A DNA stretch of 64,000 nucleotides from CAWCTD01 sp963798455 (GCA_963798455.1 CAWCTD010000003.1:2170001-2234000), one strand, 5' to 3'; positions 9,168 through 18,455 are shown, numbered from the stretch's first letter. Numbers and translations: made by a program. The notes: generated by a model not told the origin, from the letters alone.

Positions 9168-9276
9168 CGTCCTCTCCTGAGGCACTTTACCACACGGTGT
9201 CCCAGGCGTCTTCACGCCGGCGCAACGCTCTGAAGGAGGAACTCGAATTCGGATCGTACAGGAGCTGGGTGTTGGA

Positions 9277-9564
9277 TCACGCCGTGGAAGTGGACGGCTT
9301 CGGCTTGGCGTCGGCGGCGGGCTTGGCAGCGTCGCTCTTCGCCTCTTTCGCGGCGGAGGCCTCCTGGCTCTTCGGTCTCGATCCGCTTTTTGCGTAGTCG
9401 TTCACGTACCAGCCGCTGCCCTTGAACTGAAACGCCGCCGGCGAGACCAGCCGCTCCAGTTCTCCTCCGCAGTTCTTGTGGATGGACAAGGTCGGATCCG
9501 AGAGCTTCTGAAGCACCTCGAAGACTCTCCCGCACTTCTTACACTTGTACTCGTACAAGGGCAT
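9277..9564 (-). CDS. FmdB-family zinc-ribbon protein, C2HC variant
   Basis: A 95-residue protein with the FmdB/regulatory zinc-ribbon opening MPLYEYKCKKCG. The usual second CxxC knuckle is replaced by His29-x2-Cys32 (IHKNCGG), giving Cys8/Cys11/His29/Cys32, which could still bind zinc. The conserved FQFKGSGWYVNDY segment follows, then an Ala/Lys-rich disordered tail. The family is cytoplasmic and its role is poorly defined. It lies 7 bases downstream of the S41-like gene on the same strand, so they may be cotranscribed. Confidence 0.85.
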   Translation of the reverse strand: MPLYEYKCKKCGRVFEVLQKLSDPTLSIHKNCGGELERLVSPAAFQFKGSGWYVNDYAKSGSRPKSQEASAAKEAKSDAAKPAADAKPKPSTSTA

Positions 9565-9571
9565 GAAAGGC

Positions 9572-10873
9572 TTACTTCGCTGGCGTGATCGGGGGCCTGA
9601 TCTCCGGCGGCATTTTCGGGATTGCCCCAGTCGAGCTGGGCTGCGGTGCGCCAGCCGACGGACCCGGTCCCTTGGTCAGAACCTCGATCGCCTTCTTCAC
9701 TACGCTATCGTCCTCGGGATTGACTCGCGGTCGCGGAGTCAAAGGCTGAGGAGTCGCTTGTTCTTCGTCCATTTCCGAGTAAGGCTCGGCTTCCACGTAG
9801 GGAACCGAAGGCACCACCCCCGTGTCCTGGATGGCTTTGCCCAGCGGGGAATAGTACTTGGCAACGGAAAGGATGATGGCTCCGCCGTCGTCCAGGCTGA
9901 TCGCCCGATGGACCGCGGCGTCTCCGAAACTGCGCGCGCCGACAACCTCGGCCCGCTTGTTGTCGAGCAGCGCGGCGGCGGCGATCTCCGCGCCATCCGC
10001 CGTCCCGCGGTTGGTGATGACCACAAGCGGCAGTTGCGTAACAGCCTTGGCCGGGTCCGCGCGAAAGTCCTGACGCGGAACGCGCTGGCCCAGCAGATAC
10101 GTCAACAGACCCTTGTCGACAAACAGATTAGCCAGAGCGATTCCCTCGTCGGGAGTGCCCATGGCGCACTGCCGAAGATCCAGCACCAAGCCCTTGGCCC
10201 CGTCTCTTGCCAGGGTTCGAACAGCCTCCGCTACGTCAGCGGACCTTCCTGCCGCCAGCGCCTCGGGGCGCACATAGCCAATCTTGTCCGGCAACATCCG
10301 CGTCGTCATCAGAGGAATCGGGACGGACGCGCGAGTGAGCGCCACCTTCTGAGGCTCGGGATCGGGCAGGTGCAGCAGCGAGATTTGGATCTCGGAGCCT
10401 GGCTGTCCTTTGAGCAGAATCTGGGCATAGGCAAGAGGCATGTCCCGGGTGGCCACTCCTTTGATGCTCTCGATCAAGTCGCCTGTCGCAATTCCGGCTT
10501 TGGCCGCCGGCGATCCAGGAATGGCGCTCACCACCGCGACATAGCCATAGTTCTTGGACAGGATCAGGCCCACGTCGCCGTTGGAGGCATCCTTCTCGCG
10601 CATGTACTGTTTGTACTGGTCGGCGTTGAGGTAGCTGGCGAACGGATCCACCGCCTCCAGCAGTCCGTTCACGGCCCCGAGCGTCACGCTCTTTAAGTCC
10701 GGCTCCTCTACGTAGTCGCTCTTGATGCGCGAGAGGACCTCCGTGAAGACAGCCATGTGGCGGTAGGCGTCATCCGTGGTGGAGGCGCTCCTGCCCAAGT
10801 GCGCGCCGACCAGCAGCAGGATCAGCAGGCAGGCCGACGTGCTCACGACGACAAATTTGAAGCGAGAATTCAT
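9572..10873 (-). CDS. Inactive relative of C-terminal processing peptidase (S41) with PDZ domain
   Basis: From ATG 10873 (AAGGTG upstream) the product is 433 residues: an N-terminal membrane anchor (residues 6-28), an N-terminal helical domain, a PDZ domain (about 95-175, with GYVAVVSAIPGSPAAKAGI) and a tail-specific-protease core (about 195-360). The fold markers remain: YVRPEAL, GLVLDLR, LANLFVDKG and AKYYSPLGKAI. The catalytic Ser in the SASASE-type motif is replaced (TADGAEI, Asp293), and the catalytic Lys of FGKG is Asp318 in FGDAAV. The NPGG loop is also lost. It is therefore probably a periplasmic scaffold or peptide-binding pseudoenzyme. The C-terminal 70 residues are Pro-rich. Confidence 0.82.
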   Translation of the reverse strand: MNSRFKFVVVSTSACLLILLLVGAHLGRSASTTDDAYRHMAVFTEVLSRIKSDYVEEPDLKSVTLGAVNGLLEAVDPFASYLNADQYKQYMREKDASNGDVGLILSKNYGYVAVVSAIPGSPAAKAGIATGDLIESIKGVATRDMPLAYAQILLKGQPGSEIQISLLHLPDPEPQKVALTRASVPIPLMTTRMLPDKIGYVRPEALAAGRSADVAEAVRTLARDGAKGLVLDLRQCAMGTPDEGIALANLFVDKGLLTYLLGQRVPRQDFRADPAKAVTQLPLVVITNRGTADGAEIAAAALLDNKRAEVVGARSFGDAAVHRAISLDDGGAIILSVAKYYSPLGKAIQDTGVVPSVPYVEAEPYSEMDEEQATPQPLTPRPRVNPEDDSVVKKAIEVLTKGPGPSAGAPQPSSTGAIPKMPPEIRPPITPAK

Positions 10874-11015
10874 ATACACCTTGGCCCTCTGGCGGCCCGC
10901 CTCTCCGCTGGCCACGCAGGCCCCGATCATTTTTAGTATATCAGAGCCAGGCCCAAGTCCCTTTTTCAGCATCCTGTTCGAGTGTATGCTGGTGGGTTTG
11001 TGTTCAAGTGCCGCT

Positions 11016-12500
11016 ATGTCCGTGAGCAGCAATCCCGGCCGGAACTCCAACACGACCGGCGCTAGACGGCTTTCCTTCGGCTTGGCCGCCGGCTGCGTCT
11101 TCGTGTTCGCGGTCGCTCTCTTCCTCTGGAAAGTCGCGATCGCTACCGGCGATCCTTCCTTCGGGGGTGATGCGGCACACCGCATGAACAACGCTTTCCG
11201 CCCACTGACACGGCTGGGGAACCGCATTTGGCTCCCTTACCTTCAGGTGCAGATCTGGTTTTTCTATCTGCTCAAGTTGCCCTATTCGGCCTACAATCTC
11301 ATTCCCTGCGCTCACTTCTTCGTGGCAGTGTTTTTTCTTGGGCTGCTCGGGCTGAAAATTATCGGCCGCACGCTCTCCGGGCTGGTTCTCAGCCTCGTCG
11401 TCATGTTCTGCTTCGCCCAGCAACGGATCTTTTCCCAACTCAGCGTGTCCCTCTACCAGGAGATCCCCGCGGCAGCCTTCTTCTATCTGCTCTTGTACTC
11501 CGGAGCACTGGTCCTGGCCCGGCGTTGGTGGCTGGTGGCCATTGGCGGAATCGCCCTCCTCAGTCGCGACACATTCTGGATCTACCTGTTTTCTCTCACT
11601 CTCTTGAATTGGAAAGAAGTACTCTCCAAGAAGTGCTATCGGATGAGCTTCGCCGTTTCATGGGTTGTCCCGGCCTTATGGCTGCTGGCCATTCCCTTCG
11701 GCTGGCTGGCGTACGACGGCCGTATGCCATCCTTCCCGATGGAATGGCCTTTGATGATAAACAAGGAGGGCAACCAGGCCGTGACGTCCGTGGCGACCTC
11801 GCTGCGGAGCCTGTGGGCGTCGCTCATCTCCTCCCGGGCTGTGTATCTGGCGGCCGCCCTCGCCGTGGCGTGGGGAGTGCATCTCTTTGAGAAGCGGCGC
11901 ACACCAGCGGCGCCGGAAGGCGGCACGGCGGATTTCGTCGCGCGTTTTCGGGGGTTTAGCCTTTTGTCGTTGGGCATCATCTACTCACTGATCGTCCTGT
12001 TCGATCCCTGGCAGGCCACCTTCGGTACGGGCAGGACGTCCGCGTCTCTTCTCGAGCAGGCTTTCCTCTGGTCCCTGATTGCGTTGTCGGCCGGTGGTTC
12101 TTACAGGTCCGGCGCCAAAGTGCTGACGCGAGCCGTTCTTCTGGCAGGTCTGCTGGCCGGTCTCAATCCACAGGCCAGAGCCTGGCGCCCCCAGCACGAT
12201 CCGGTGAAACAGGCTGCGTACACCGAGATCCAGCGATTGGTCGAGAGTTCAGCGCCCGGGCGCAAACCGGTGGTGTGCTTCACTGGCGGCGACTACTTCG
12301 TGGTCATGGGCGACCTGATAGCTCCCACGCTTTACGCCTCGCGCGAGTGGATTCCCGCTGGTTCGGAATCCATCTCGCGGCGTTGCGACGCCGTTCTCAC
12401 GCCCTCGCCCGGCCGGCTGACGGAGGCGGATACCTTCAGGCTCGCCGGCGAGTATGCCATCCGCGGAACTCGATACGTCCTGTACCTCAGGCGAAGATGA
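11016..12500 (+). CDS. Multi-spanning membrane protein, GT-C glycosyltransferase-like
   Basis: With ATG 11016 the product is 494 residues with roughly 9-10 hydrophobic spans. The first loop after TM1 is acidic and Gly-rich (GDPSFGGDAAHR), as in GT-C glycosyltransferases that use lipid-linked sugars. A periplasmic C-terminal region follows the last span. Family assignment rests on topology and that loop only. The gene is divergent from the S41-like gene. An in-frame ATG lies further upstream (10985), but neither start has a strong ribosome binding site. Confidence 0.5.
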   Translation: MSVSSNPGRNSNTTGARRLSFGLAAGCVFVFAVALFLWKVAIATGDPSFGGDAAHRMNNAFRPLTRLGNRIWLPYLQVQIWFFYLLKLPYSAYNLIPCAHFFVAVFFLGLLGLKIIGRTLSGLVLSLVVMFCFAQQRIFSQLSVSLYQEIPAAAFFYLLLYSGALVLARRWWLVAIGGIALLSRDTFWIYLFSLTLLNWKEVLSKKCYRMSFAVSWVVPALWLLAIPFGWLAYDGRMPSFPMEWPLMINKEGNQAVTSVATSLRSLWASLISSRAVYLAAALAVAWGVHLFEKRRTPAAPEGGTADFVARFRGFSLLSLGIIYSLIVLFDPWQATFGTGRTSASLLEQAFLWSLIALSAGGSYRSGAKVLTRAVLLAGLLAGLNPQARAWRPQHDPVKQAAYTEIQRLVESSAPGRKPVVCFTGGDYFVVMGDLIAPTLYASREWIPAGSESISRRCDAVLTPSPGRLTEADTFRLAGEYAIRGTRYVLYLRRR

Positions 12501-12569
12501 AAGAGGGGGGGCAGTCGCGGCCAAAACCCAGCCCCATCCCCCTGCAATCGGATATGCTAGTCCAAAGGT

Positions 12570-14135
12570 ATGAGATCCGTGGTGTTCGTGCTGCGTGCAG
12601 GGCTCGCCCTGGGCGCGCTATTGGCGCTGACGAGTTGCGCCCGAGAACAGACTTACGATGAAAAGTTGCAGACCATCCTGGACAAGGTGGATCAGGGGGC
12701 AGCCCGAGGACCTTTTAAGAGTTCTTGGAACTCGCTTTCGGCCTACAAGGTTCCGCAGTGGTACCAGGACGCCAAATTCGGCATTTTCATCCACTGGGGC
12801 GTCTATTCGGTGCCGGCCCACGACAGCGAGTGGTACCCGCGCAACATGTACCTGGAGTCGAGCCCGGTCTTCCAGTACCACGTGAAGACCTACGGGCCGC
12901 AGATCAAGTTCGGCTACAAGGACTTCATCCCGCGGTTCACGGCGGAGAAGTTCGACCCGGACCAGTGGGCCCAGTTATTCCGCAAGGCTGGGGCGAAGTT
13001 CGTGATTCCGGTGGCCGAGCACCACGACGGATTCCCCATGTACGATTGCAGCCTGACCGAGTGGAGCGCCGTGAAGATGGGTCCGAAGCGTGACGTGCTG
13101 GGCTTGCTGGCCGGGGCCATCCGCCGCAACGGGATGGTCTTTGGCGCCTCCAGCCACCGGGCCGAGCACTGGTGGTTTTTCGAGGGCGGGATGCAGTTCC
13201 CGTCGGACGTGAAGGAGCCGCGCTACGCCGGTCTCTACGGGCCGGCCTATCCGCGCAAGACCGGCTTCGGGGATGAGTCCCAGCCCGACAAGGCGTATCT
13301 CGATGACTGGCTGGCGCGGACCGCTGAGCTTGTGGAAAAGTACCGGCCGCAGATCGTCTGGTTCGACTGGTGGATTGAGCAGCCCGTGTTCGAACCCTAC
13401 CGGCAGAAGTTCGCAGCCTACTACTATAACCGCACGGCACAGTGGGGGCGCGAGGCCGCCATCGACTACAAGAACAACGCCTTCCCTGAGAAGGCCGCGG
13501 TGCTGGATGTCGAGCGCGGGCAGCTTGACGCTATCCGGCCGCTGTTCTGGCAGACCGATACGTCGATTTCAAAGCGGTCCTGGGGCTACATCAAGGATGA
13601 CGAGTACAAGACCGCGGACTCGATCGTCGACGATTTGGCGGACATCGTGAGCAAGAACGGAGCATTGCTGCTTAACGTCGGGCCGCGGGCGGACGGTACC
13701 ATTCCGGAGCAGGCGGAGAAGATCTTGCTGGACATTGGCCAATGGCTGGCTATCAACGGCGAGGCCATCTATGGGACCAGGCCCTGGAAGATCTTCGGGG
13801 AAGGGCCGACCCAGGTGGTGGCGGGCAGCTTCAAGGACACAGAGCGCGGCGCCTTTACCAGCGAGGACTTCCGTTTCACGGCCAAGGGCAGCACGCTTTA
13901 CGCCATCGCCCTGGCCTGGCCGGCGAGTGGCAGGCTGCTCATCAAGTCGCTGGCTGAGGGGTCCCAGTACACGCGGCGGCAGATCCAAAGCGTCCAGTTG
14001 CTCGGATCGAACGCCGCGCTGAAGTGGACACGGACTCCGGAAGGCCTGGTCGTGGAATTGCCGGCCAGCCGGCCCTGCGACAACGCTTTCGCATTCAAGA
14101 TCAGCCCGGTCGATCCGGCCCGGGAACAGAACTGA
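12570..14135 (+). CDS. Alpha-L-fucosidase (GH29), predicted lipoprotein
   Basis: A 521-residue protein with a lipoprotein signal peptide (lipobox LTSC near residue 25), so probably anchored at the outer face of a membrane. The GH29 TIM barrel is clear: WYQDAKFGIFIHWGVYSVPA near the start, the YAEH-like segment VAEHHDGFPMYD, and the nucleophile motif IVWFDWW (Asp266). LLNVGPRADGTIPEQ and a C-terminal beta domain follow. Family enzymes release terminal alpha-L-fucose from glycans. It is in line with, but 69 bases after, the membrane GT-C-like gene, and only a weak ribosome binding site precedes the ATG. Confidence 0.88.
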   Translation: MRSVVFVLRAGLALGALLALTSCAREQTYDEKLQTILDKVDQGAARGPFKSSWNSLSAYKVPQWYQDAKFGIFIHWGVYSVPAHDSEWYPRNMYLESSPVFQYHVKTYGPQIKFGYKDFIPRFTAEKFDPDQWAQLFRKAGAKFVIPVAEHHDGFPMYDCSLTEWSAVKMGPKRDVLGLLAGAIRRNGMVFGASSHRAEHWWFFEGGMQFPSDVKEPRYAGLYGPAYPRKTGFGDESQPDKAYLDDWLARTAELVEKYRPQIVWFDWWIEQPVFEPYRQKFAAYYYNRTAQWGREAAIDYKNNAFPEKAAVLDVERGQLDAIRPLFWQTDTSISKRSWGYIKDDEYKTADSIVDDLADIVSKNGALLLNVGPRADGTIPEQAEKILLDIGQWLAINGEAIYGTRPWKIFGEGPTQVVAGSFKDTERGAFTSEDFRFTAKGSTLYAIALAWPASGRLLIKSLAEGSQYTRRQIQSVQLLGSNAALKWTRTPEGLVVELPASRPCDNAFAFKISPVDPAREQN

Positions 14136-14146
14136 TTCAGGGCACG

Positions 14147-14935
14147 TTATTTCAGGACCAGGGTCACCTCGGCTCCGGCGGCGCAGCCGGTGAGCTTTGC
14201 CGCGGAGCTTTGGTTCGTGGAGATCTCCAGAAAGCCGGAGCTGCCGGCGATCACGAACAACTCCCGGGGCGCGCCTTGCGCATAGTTGTGGAGGCAGGCG
14301 GTGATGCGCCGGGGGCCGACGCGCATCTGGAACGCACTCGTCGCAAGATCGGGGAACTCGCCCGAGGCGAAGTTCGTGATCAGGTTCCCGAAACGGTCTA
14401 TCTTGAGGATGCAGCCGGTCCATCGAAGCTCGCCACTCGAGACCGGTTCCGCGAACTCTTCCCGCGCGTAGTCCGAGACGAGCTTCCCGAACTGGGCGGG
14501 TTTGACGCCGTGCGCCAGGTGGGCCGCCACCGGGGCGAAGATGTCTCTTCCGTGGAACGTCCGGCTGACCGGCCGGCGGAAGTACTTCTCACCAGCGATG
14601 GCGCGCACCTTGTGCCGCTCCTGTGCATAGACCATCGACAGTACGCCGTTGTCGGGGGCGACGAAGAACTGGCCGGCGGCTTCGGCCAGGATGGGCCGGC
14701 GTAAGGTGCCAACCCCGGGGTCCACGACCGCAACATGCACCGTCCCGGGCGGGAAACACCCGTATGCCTGGGCCAGTACGAAAGCGGCCTCGGCGACGGA
14801 GTATGGCGCGATTTCGTGGCTGATATCCACGATGTGGGCGCGCGGCTCCAGGGAAAGGATGACGCCTTTCATGGCCCCCACGAAATGATCCGCGAGGCCG
14901 AAATCGGTGGTCAGCGTGACGATGGGTTGGCGCAT
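14147..14935 (-). CDS. SAM hydroxide adenosyltransferase (DUF62 / SAM hydrolase family)
   Basis: A 262-residue cytoplasmic protein of the family that hydrolyses S-adenosylmethionine to adenosine and methionine (relatives of fluorinase and chlorinase). Visible markers are TLTTDFGLADHFVGAMKG at the N-terminus, VVDPGVGTLRRPI, APDNGVLS and TFHGRDIFAPVAA. The C-terminal beta domain includes RFGNLITNF. No fluorinase-specific insertion is apparent. It is divergent from mnmA with only about 50 bases between starts, and convergent with the GH29 gene. Confidence 0.88.
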   Translation of the reverse strand: MRQPIVTLTTDFGLADHFVGAMKGVILSLEPRAHIVDISHEIAPYSVAEAAFVLAQAYGCFPPGTVHVAVVDPGVGTLRRPILAEAAGQFFVAPDNGVLSMVYAQERHKVRAIAGEKYFRRPVSRTFHGRDIFAPVAAHLAHGVKPAQFGKLVSDYAREEFAEPVSSGELRWTGCILKIDRFGNLITNFASGEFPDLATSAFQMRVGPRRITACLHNYAQGAPRELFVIAGSSGFLEISTNQSSAAKLTGCAAGAEVTLVLK

Positions 14936-14988
14936 GGTTGCTACAATGAATACAACAATCCAGGGCGGCGCTTCCAGCCTCCTTTCCT

Positions 14989-16098
14989 ATGCCCGAGAAC
15001 CTGACAGCGGTGGCCATGAGCGGCGGTGTGGACAGCTCCACGGCCGCGGGCTTGCTGCGCCGCCAGGGCCGCGACATCATCGGCCTCACGATGCAGCTCT
15101 GGAACCAGAAGCGCATGCCGGAACTGGAGGCCGGTGAGGGCTCGTCCCGGCGCTGCTGCATGCTGGACAACGTCTACGACGCCCACTACATCGCGCAGAA
15201 GCTGGGCATCCCGTACTACGTCGTCAACCTGGAGCGGCACTTCGAGGACCGCGTGGTGCGCCCATTCGTGGAGGAATACCTGGCCGGGCGGACGCCCATT
15301 CCGTGCACGCTCTGCAACAACTTCATCAAGTTCGGCCAGTTCCTCGAACTGGCCGCCGCTTTCGGCGCCGACAAAATTGCCACCGGACACTATGCGCGCA
15401 TCTCGCGCGACGCGAGGACGGGACGTCATCTGCTGCTGCGCGGCGTCGATCCATCCAAGGACCAGACCTATTTCCTGTTCGGGTTGACGCAGGCGCAACT
15501 GGCGCGCTCCAGCTTCCCGCTGGGCGAGTACACCAAGAGCCAGGTGCGGCGCATGGCCGAGGATATGGGGCTGCCGATTGCGCACAAGAGCGAGAGCCAG
15601 GAGATCTGCTTCGTGCCCACGGGCGACTACGGGGCCTTCATCGACGCCTACTTTCGGGAGCAAGGAATCGATGCCCGGCGGGGGTCCGGCGAGATCGTGA
15701 CTACGGACGGGCGCGTGCTCGGCGAGCACGCCGGCGTGCACCATTTCACCGTCGGCCAGCGCAAGGGCCTGGGCGTGGCGACGGGCGAGCCCCTCTACGT
15801 GATTGCCACGGAGCCTTCCCGGCAGCGCGTCATCGTCGGGCGAAGCGAAGAACTCCTGCGCCTGACGTTCACGGCGAAAGAGGTGAATTGGTTCCCGTGG
15901 GAGTCCTTGACCGCTCCCGTCAGGGCCCAGGTCAAGATCCGGAACAAGCACGAAGCGGCCGCGGCCACGGTCTCGCCCACGGCGGACGCGACGCGGGTGG
16001 AGGTGCGCTTCGATCAGCCGCAGCGGGCGGTCACGCCGGGCCAGGCGGCCGTGTTCTACGATGGCGACCTCGTTACCGGCGGCGGCTGGATAGAATAG
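14989..16098 (+). CDS. mnmA: tRNA-specific 2-thiouridylase MnmA
   Basis: A 369-residue protein that thiolates U34 of Glu, Gln and Lys tRNAs. The PP-loop ATP site is AMSGGVDSSTAAG (residues about 8-20). Catalytic Cys109 sits in CNNFIKFG and the partner Cys207 in SQEICFVP, as in E. coli MnmA (Cys102/Cys199). GHYARI, KDQTYFLFGL and the C-terminal beta domain (HHFTVGQRKGLG, YVIATEP) are all present, and the length is normal. The TTG start of the acyltransferase gene follows after 4 bases. Confidence 0.96.
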   Translation: MPENLTAVAMSGGVDSSTAAGLLRRQGRDIIGLTMQLWNQKRMPELEAGEGSSRRCCMLDNVYDAHYIAQKLGIPYYVVNLERHFEDRVVRPFVEEYLAGRTPIPCTLCNNFIKFGQFLELAAAFGADKIATGHYARISRDARTGRHLLLRGVDPSKDQTYFLFGLTQAQLARSSFPLGEYTKSQVRRMAEDMGLPIAHKSESQEICFVPTGDYGAFIDAYFREQGIDARRGSGEIVTTDGRVLGEHAGVHHFTVGQRKGLGVATGEPLYVIATEPSRQRVIVGRSEELLRLTFTAKEVNWFPWESLTAPVRAQVKIRNKHEAAAATVSPTADATRVEVRFDQPQRAVTPGQAAVFYDGDLVTGGGWIE

Positions 16099-16102
16099 TC
16101 GC

Positions 16103-17002
16103 TTGCGACAACGTTCTCCGCTGCGCGACCTGCTGGAATACCGGCTGGCTGGGTTGGTGCTCCTGACCCTGGAGCACGGCCCGAGAGCCCTGGCCGAATG
16201 GCTCGCCCGGCGCTACGCGAGGCTGCTGGATCTGGCGGTCCCGCGGCTGCGGCGGGCGGCGATGCGAAACCTCGAGATGGCCTTGCCGGAACTCCCTCCG
16301 GGCCAACGCCGCCGCATCGCCGATGGCGTGTTCCGCTCGATCGCGCGCCTGCTTGTCGCTTTCGCCCGGCTTCCTCGCATCCGGGGTGAGAACGTTGCCG
16401 GGTGGATTCGCTGTGAAGGGCGCGAGCATTTCGAAGAAGCGCTGCGCCGGGGCCGCGGCGTGCTGGTTGCGACGGGACATCTCGGCAACTGGGAATTGAG
16501 CGCCTTCGCGCATGCGCTGCTTTCGGCGCCGATGCACATTGTCGTGCGCCCGCTCGACAATCCCCGGCTGGATGCGCTGGTGGCCCGGCGCCGGACGCTT
16601 TCCGGCAACCGGATCATCGAGAAGAAGGACTTCGCGCGCGGCATCCTCAAGGCGCTTGCCGCCAACCAGGCTGTGGGAATCCTGATCGACCAGAACACCA
16701 GCCCCGAGTACGGCGTGTTCGTCGATTTCTTCGGCATCCCTGCCTGCGCCAACGCCGGCTTCGCGCGCATCGCGGCGCGCAGCGGAGCCACGGTAGTGCC
16801 CGGTTGCGCACTGTGGTCGGAGCGCGAGGGGCGATACGTGTTGCGGTTCTACCCGCCGGTCGAGATCACCGGCAACGTCCAGGCGGACACGCAGCGCTTG
16901 CACAAGCAACTGGAGCAGACCATACGTGAGCACCCGGACCAGTGGCTTTGGATCCATCGCCGCTGGAAGACACGGCCGCCGGGCGAGCCGGGTGTGTACT
17001 GA
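16103..17002 (+). CDS. Lipid A biosynthesis acyltransferase (LpxL/HtrB family)
   Basis: A 299-residue member of the lysophospholipid/lauroyl acyltransferase family, which adds secondary acyl chains to lipid A precursors at the inner membrane. The catalytic HX4(D/E) motif is GHLGNWE (near residue 129), followed by the family segments RPLDNPRLD, GILIDQNTSPEYGVFVDFFG and a C-terminal HPDQWLWIHRRWKTRP. The start is TTG, 4 bases after mnmA. Presence of an LpxL-type enzyme argues for a diderm envelope with LPS, which bears on the sortase system elsewhere in the window. Confidence 0.9.
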   Translation: MRQRSPLRDLLEYRLAGLVLLTLEHGPRALAEWLARRYARLLDLAVPRLRRAAMRNLEMALPELPPGQRRRIADGVFRSIARLLVAFARLPRIRGENVAGWIRCEGREHFEEALRRGRGVLVATGHLGNWELSAFAHALLSAPMHIVVRPLDNPRLDALVARRRTLSGNRIIEKKDFARGILKALAANQAVGILIDQNTSPEYGVFVDFFGIPACANAGFARIAARSGATVVPGCALWSEREGRYVLRFYPPVEITGNVQADTQRLHKQLEQTIREHPDQWLWIHRRWKTRPPGEPGVY

Positions 17003-17854
17003 TCAATCCCCGCGCGGGTAGCAGCCCAGCACCCGGAGGAAATCGGCCAGCTCGGCGAGGTGGCCCAGGGCCTTGCATGAGCGCTCCTCTTCCACATGTC
17101 CGATGAAGTCCAGGTAGAACAAGTATTCCCACGGCTTGCCGCGCAGGGGACGCGATTCGATCTTGGTTAGGTTCAAGTCGCGGAGAGCGAACGCGCTCAG
17201 GGCGCGAAATAGGGAACCCGGAATGCTGCGCGTGGTGAAGACCAGGGACGTTTTCCACCCCTTGGGCGCGCGGGGTGGGGATTTCGCCTTCCATCTGGGG
17301 CGGCGCAGCAGGAAAAAGCGGGTGAAATTCTGCCGGTCGTCCTCGATCGACTTCTTCAGGATCGAACCGCCGTAGATATCCGCGGCGAGGGCGGAGCCGA
17401 TGCCGGCTGCATCCGTGAGCCGCTCCTCCATGACCATCTTGACGCTGCCCGCGGTGTCATAGAAGGGCACACTCTCCACTTGGGGGTTCTTGGCGAAGAA
17501 GTCGAGACACTGGTTCAGGGCGACCGGATGGGAGAAAGCCCGGCGGATGTTGCGGAATCGCGCGCCCGGCGGCGCGATCAGGTTGTGAACGATCCGGACG
17601 CTGGTTTCTCCGACGATGCGGAAGTCAAAATGGAGGAGGTGGTCGTAGTTCTCGTGAACCGACCCGGCCAGAGTGTTTTCGATGGGAATCACGGCAGCGG
17701 CGGCCGCTCCGCTCTTGAGGCTCTGGAAGACCTCCTCGAAGCGCCGGCAGGGGCGGACCTCGACGCGGTCGCCGAGCAGACGCCCCACGGCTTCCTGGCT
17801 GAACGCTCCTCTTTCCCCCTGAAAGGCGACGATCTCACGAGAGTGCTTGGGCAT
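17003..17854 (-). CDS. pheA: Prephenate dehydratase (phenylalanine biosynthesis)
   Basis: A 283-residue PheA-type enzyme without a chorismate mutase domain. The prephenate dehydratase domain (about 1-180) has FQGERGAFSQEA, IPIENTLAGSVHENYD, SHPVALNQC and the catalytic TRF motif in NFTRFFLL. The ACT domain (about 195-275) has the phenylalanine-binding IESRP segment and the GxLxxAL-equivalent GSLFRAL. It converts prephenate to phenylpyruvate and is feedback-inhibited in relatives. ubiX ends 11 bases upstream, and its stop codon directly abuts that of the convergent lpxL-like gene. Confidence 0.94.
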   Translation of the reverse strand: MPKHSREIVAFQGERGAFSQEAVGRLLGDRVEVRPCRRFEEVFQSLKSGAAAAAVIPIENTLAGSVHENYDHLLHFDFRIVGETSVRIVHNLIAPPGARFRNIRRAFSHPVALNQCLDFFAKNPQVESVPFYDTAGSVKMVMEERLTDAAGIGSALAADIYGGSILKKSIEDDRQNFTRFFLLRRPRWKAKSPPRAPKGWKTSLVFTTRSIPGSLFRALSAFALRDLNLTKIESRPLRGKPWEYLFYLDFIGHVEEERSCKALGHLAELADFLRVLGCYPRGD

Positions 17855-17865
17855 GATGTCTGTCG

Positions 17866-18426
17866 TTATGCTCCCTCCCAGCGGCGCGCGTCCGGGTCTG
17901 GTAGTCCCAGGATGTCCAGGACCCGGTCAACGCTGTGATCGATCAGATCAGCAACGCTCTGGGGTCTGTGATAGAAGGCCGGCACGGGCGGGGCCAGGAC
18001 GGCGCCCATCTCCGCCAGTGTGGTCATGTTTCGCAAGTGGCCGAGGTGCAGAGGTGTCTCGCGGACCATGAGAATGAGCTTCCGCCGTTCCTTGAGCACC
18101 ACGTCGGCAGCGCGTGTCATCAGGTTGTCGGTGATGCCCGTGGCGATGGCGGACATGGTGTGGATGGAGCAGGGGGCGATCACCATCCCATCCGTAAGGT
18201 ACGACCCGCTGGCCAATGGAGAGCCTATGTTCTCGATGGGATGCCAATAATGGGCGAGCGACCTGAGGTCGGCGGCAAGTTTGCCCGTCTCCAGGTACAG
18301 CGTCTTTTCGCCGGACCGGGTCAAGATCAGGTGGATCTCGGTGTCCGGCCGGCGCTTAAGCTTCTCCAGCAGGCGAAGACCGTAGATCGAACCGCTGGCG
18401 CCGCAGATGCCGACGATGACTCTCAC
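17866..18426 (-). CDS. ubiX: Flavin prenyltransferase UbiX
   Basis: A 186-residue UbiX/Pad1 protein that prenylates FMN to make the cofactor of UbiD-type decarboxylases. FMN-binding GICGASGSIYGLRLL opens the protein, followed by the conserved APCSIHTMSAIATGITDNLMTRAADV segment in two parts and RKLILMVRETPLH. The length is normal. It is first in a two-gene unit with pheA and divergent from the XRE regulator, sharing a 180-base upstream region that contains a perfect 18-bp palindrome. No ubiD is in the window. Confidence 0.93.
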   Translation of the reverse strand: MRVIVGICGASGSIYGLRLLEKLKRRPDTEIHLILTRSGEKTLYLETGKLAADLRSLAHYWHPIENIGSPLASGSYLTDGMVIAPCSIHTMSAIATGITDNLMTRAADVVLKERRKLILMVRETPLHLGHLRNMTTLAEMGAVLAPPVPAFYHRPQSVADLIDHSVDRVLDILGLPDPDARRWEGA

Positions 18427-18455
18427 CTGGCCGACTCCTCTCTTTCGGACCCGTC

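Noticed and set aside
6894..9233. A 779-codon frame opposite the GH51 gene
   Set aside because: It is antisense to a well supported GH51 enzyme, is Arg/His/Pro-rich and has no recognisable domain, as expected from GC-rich codon bias.
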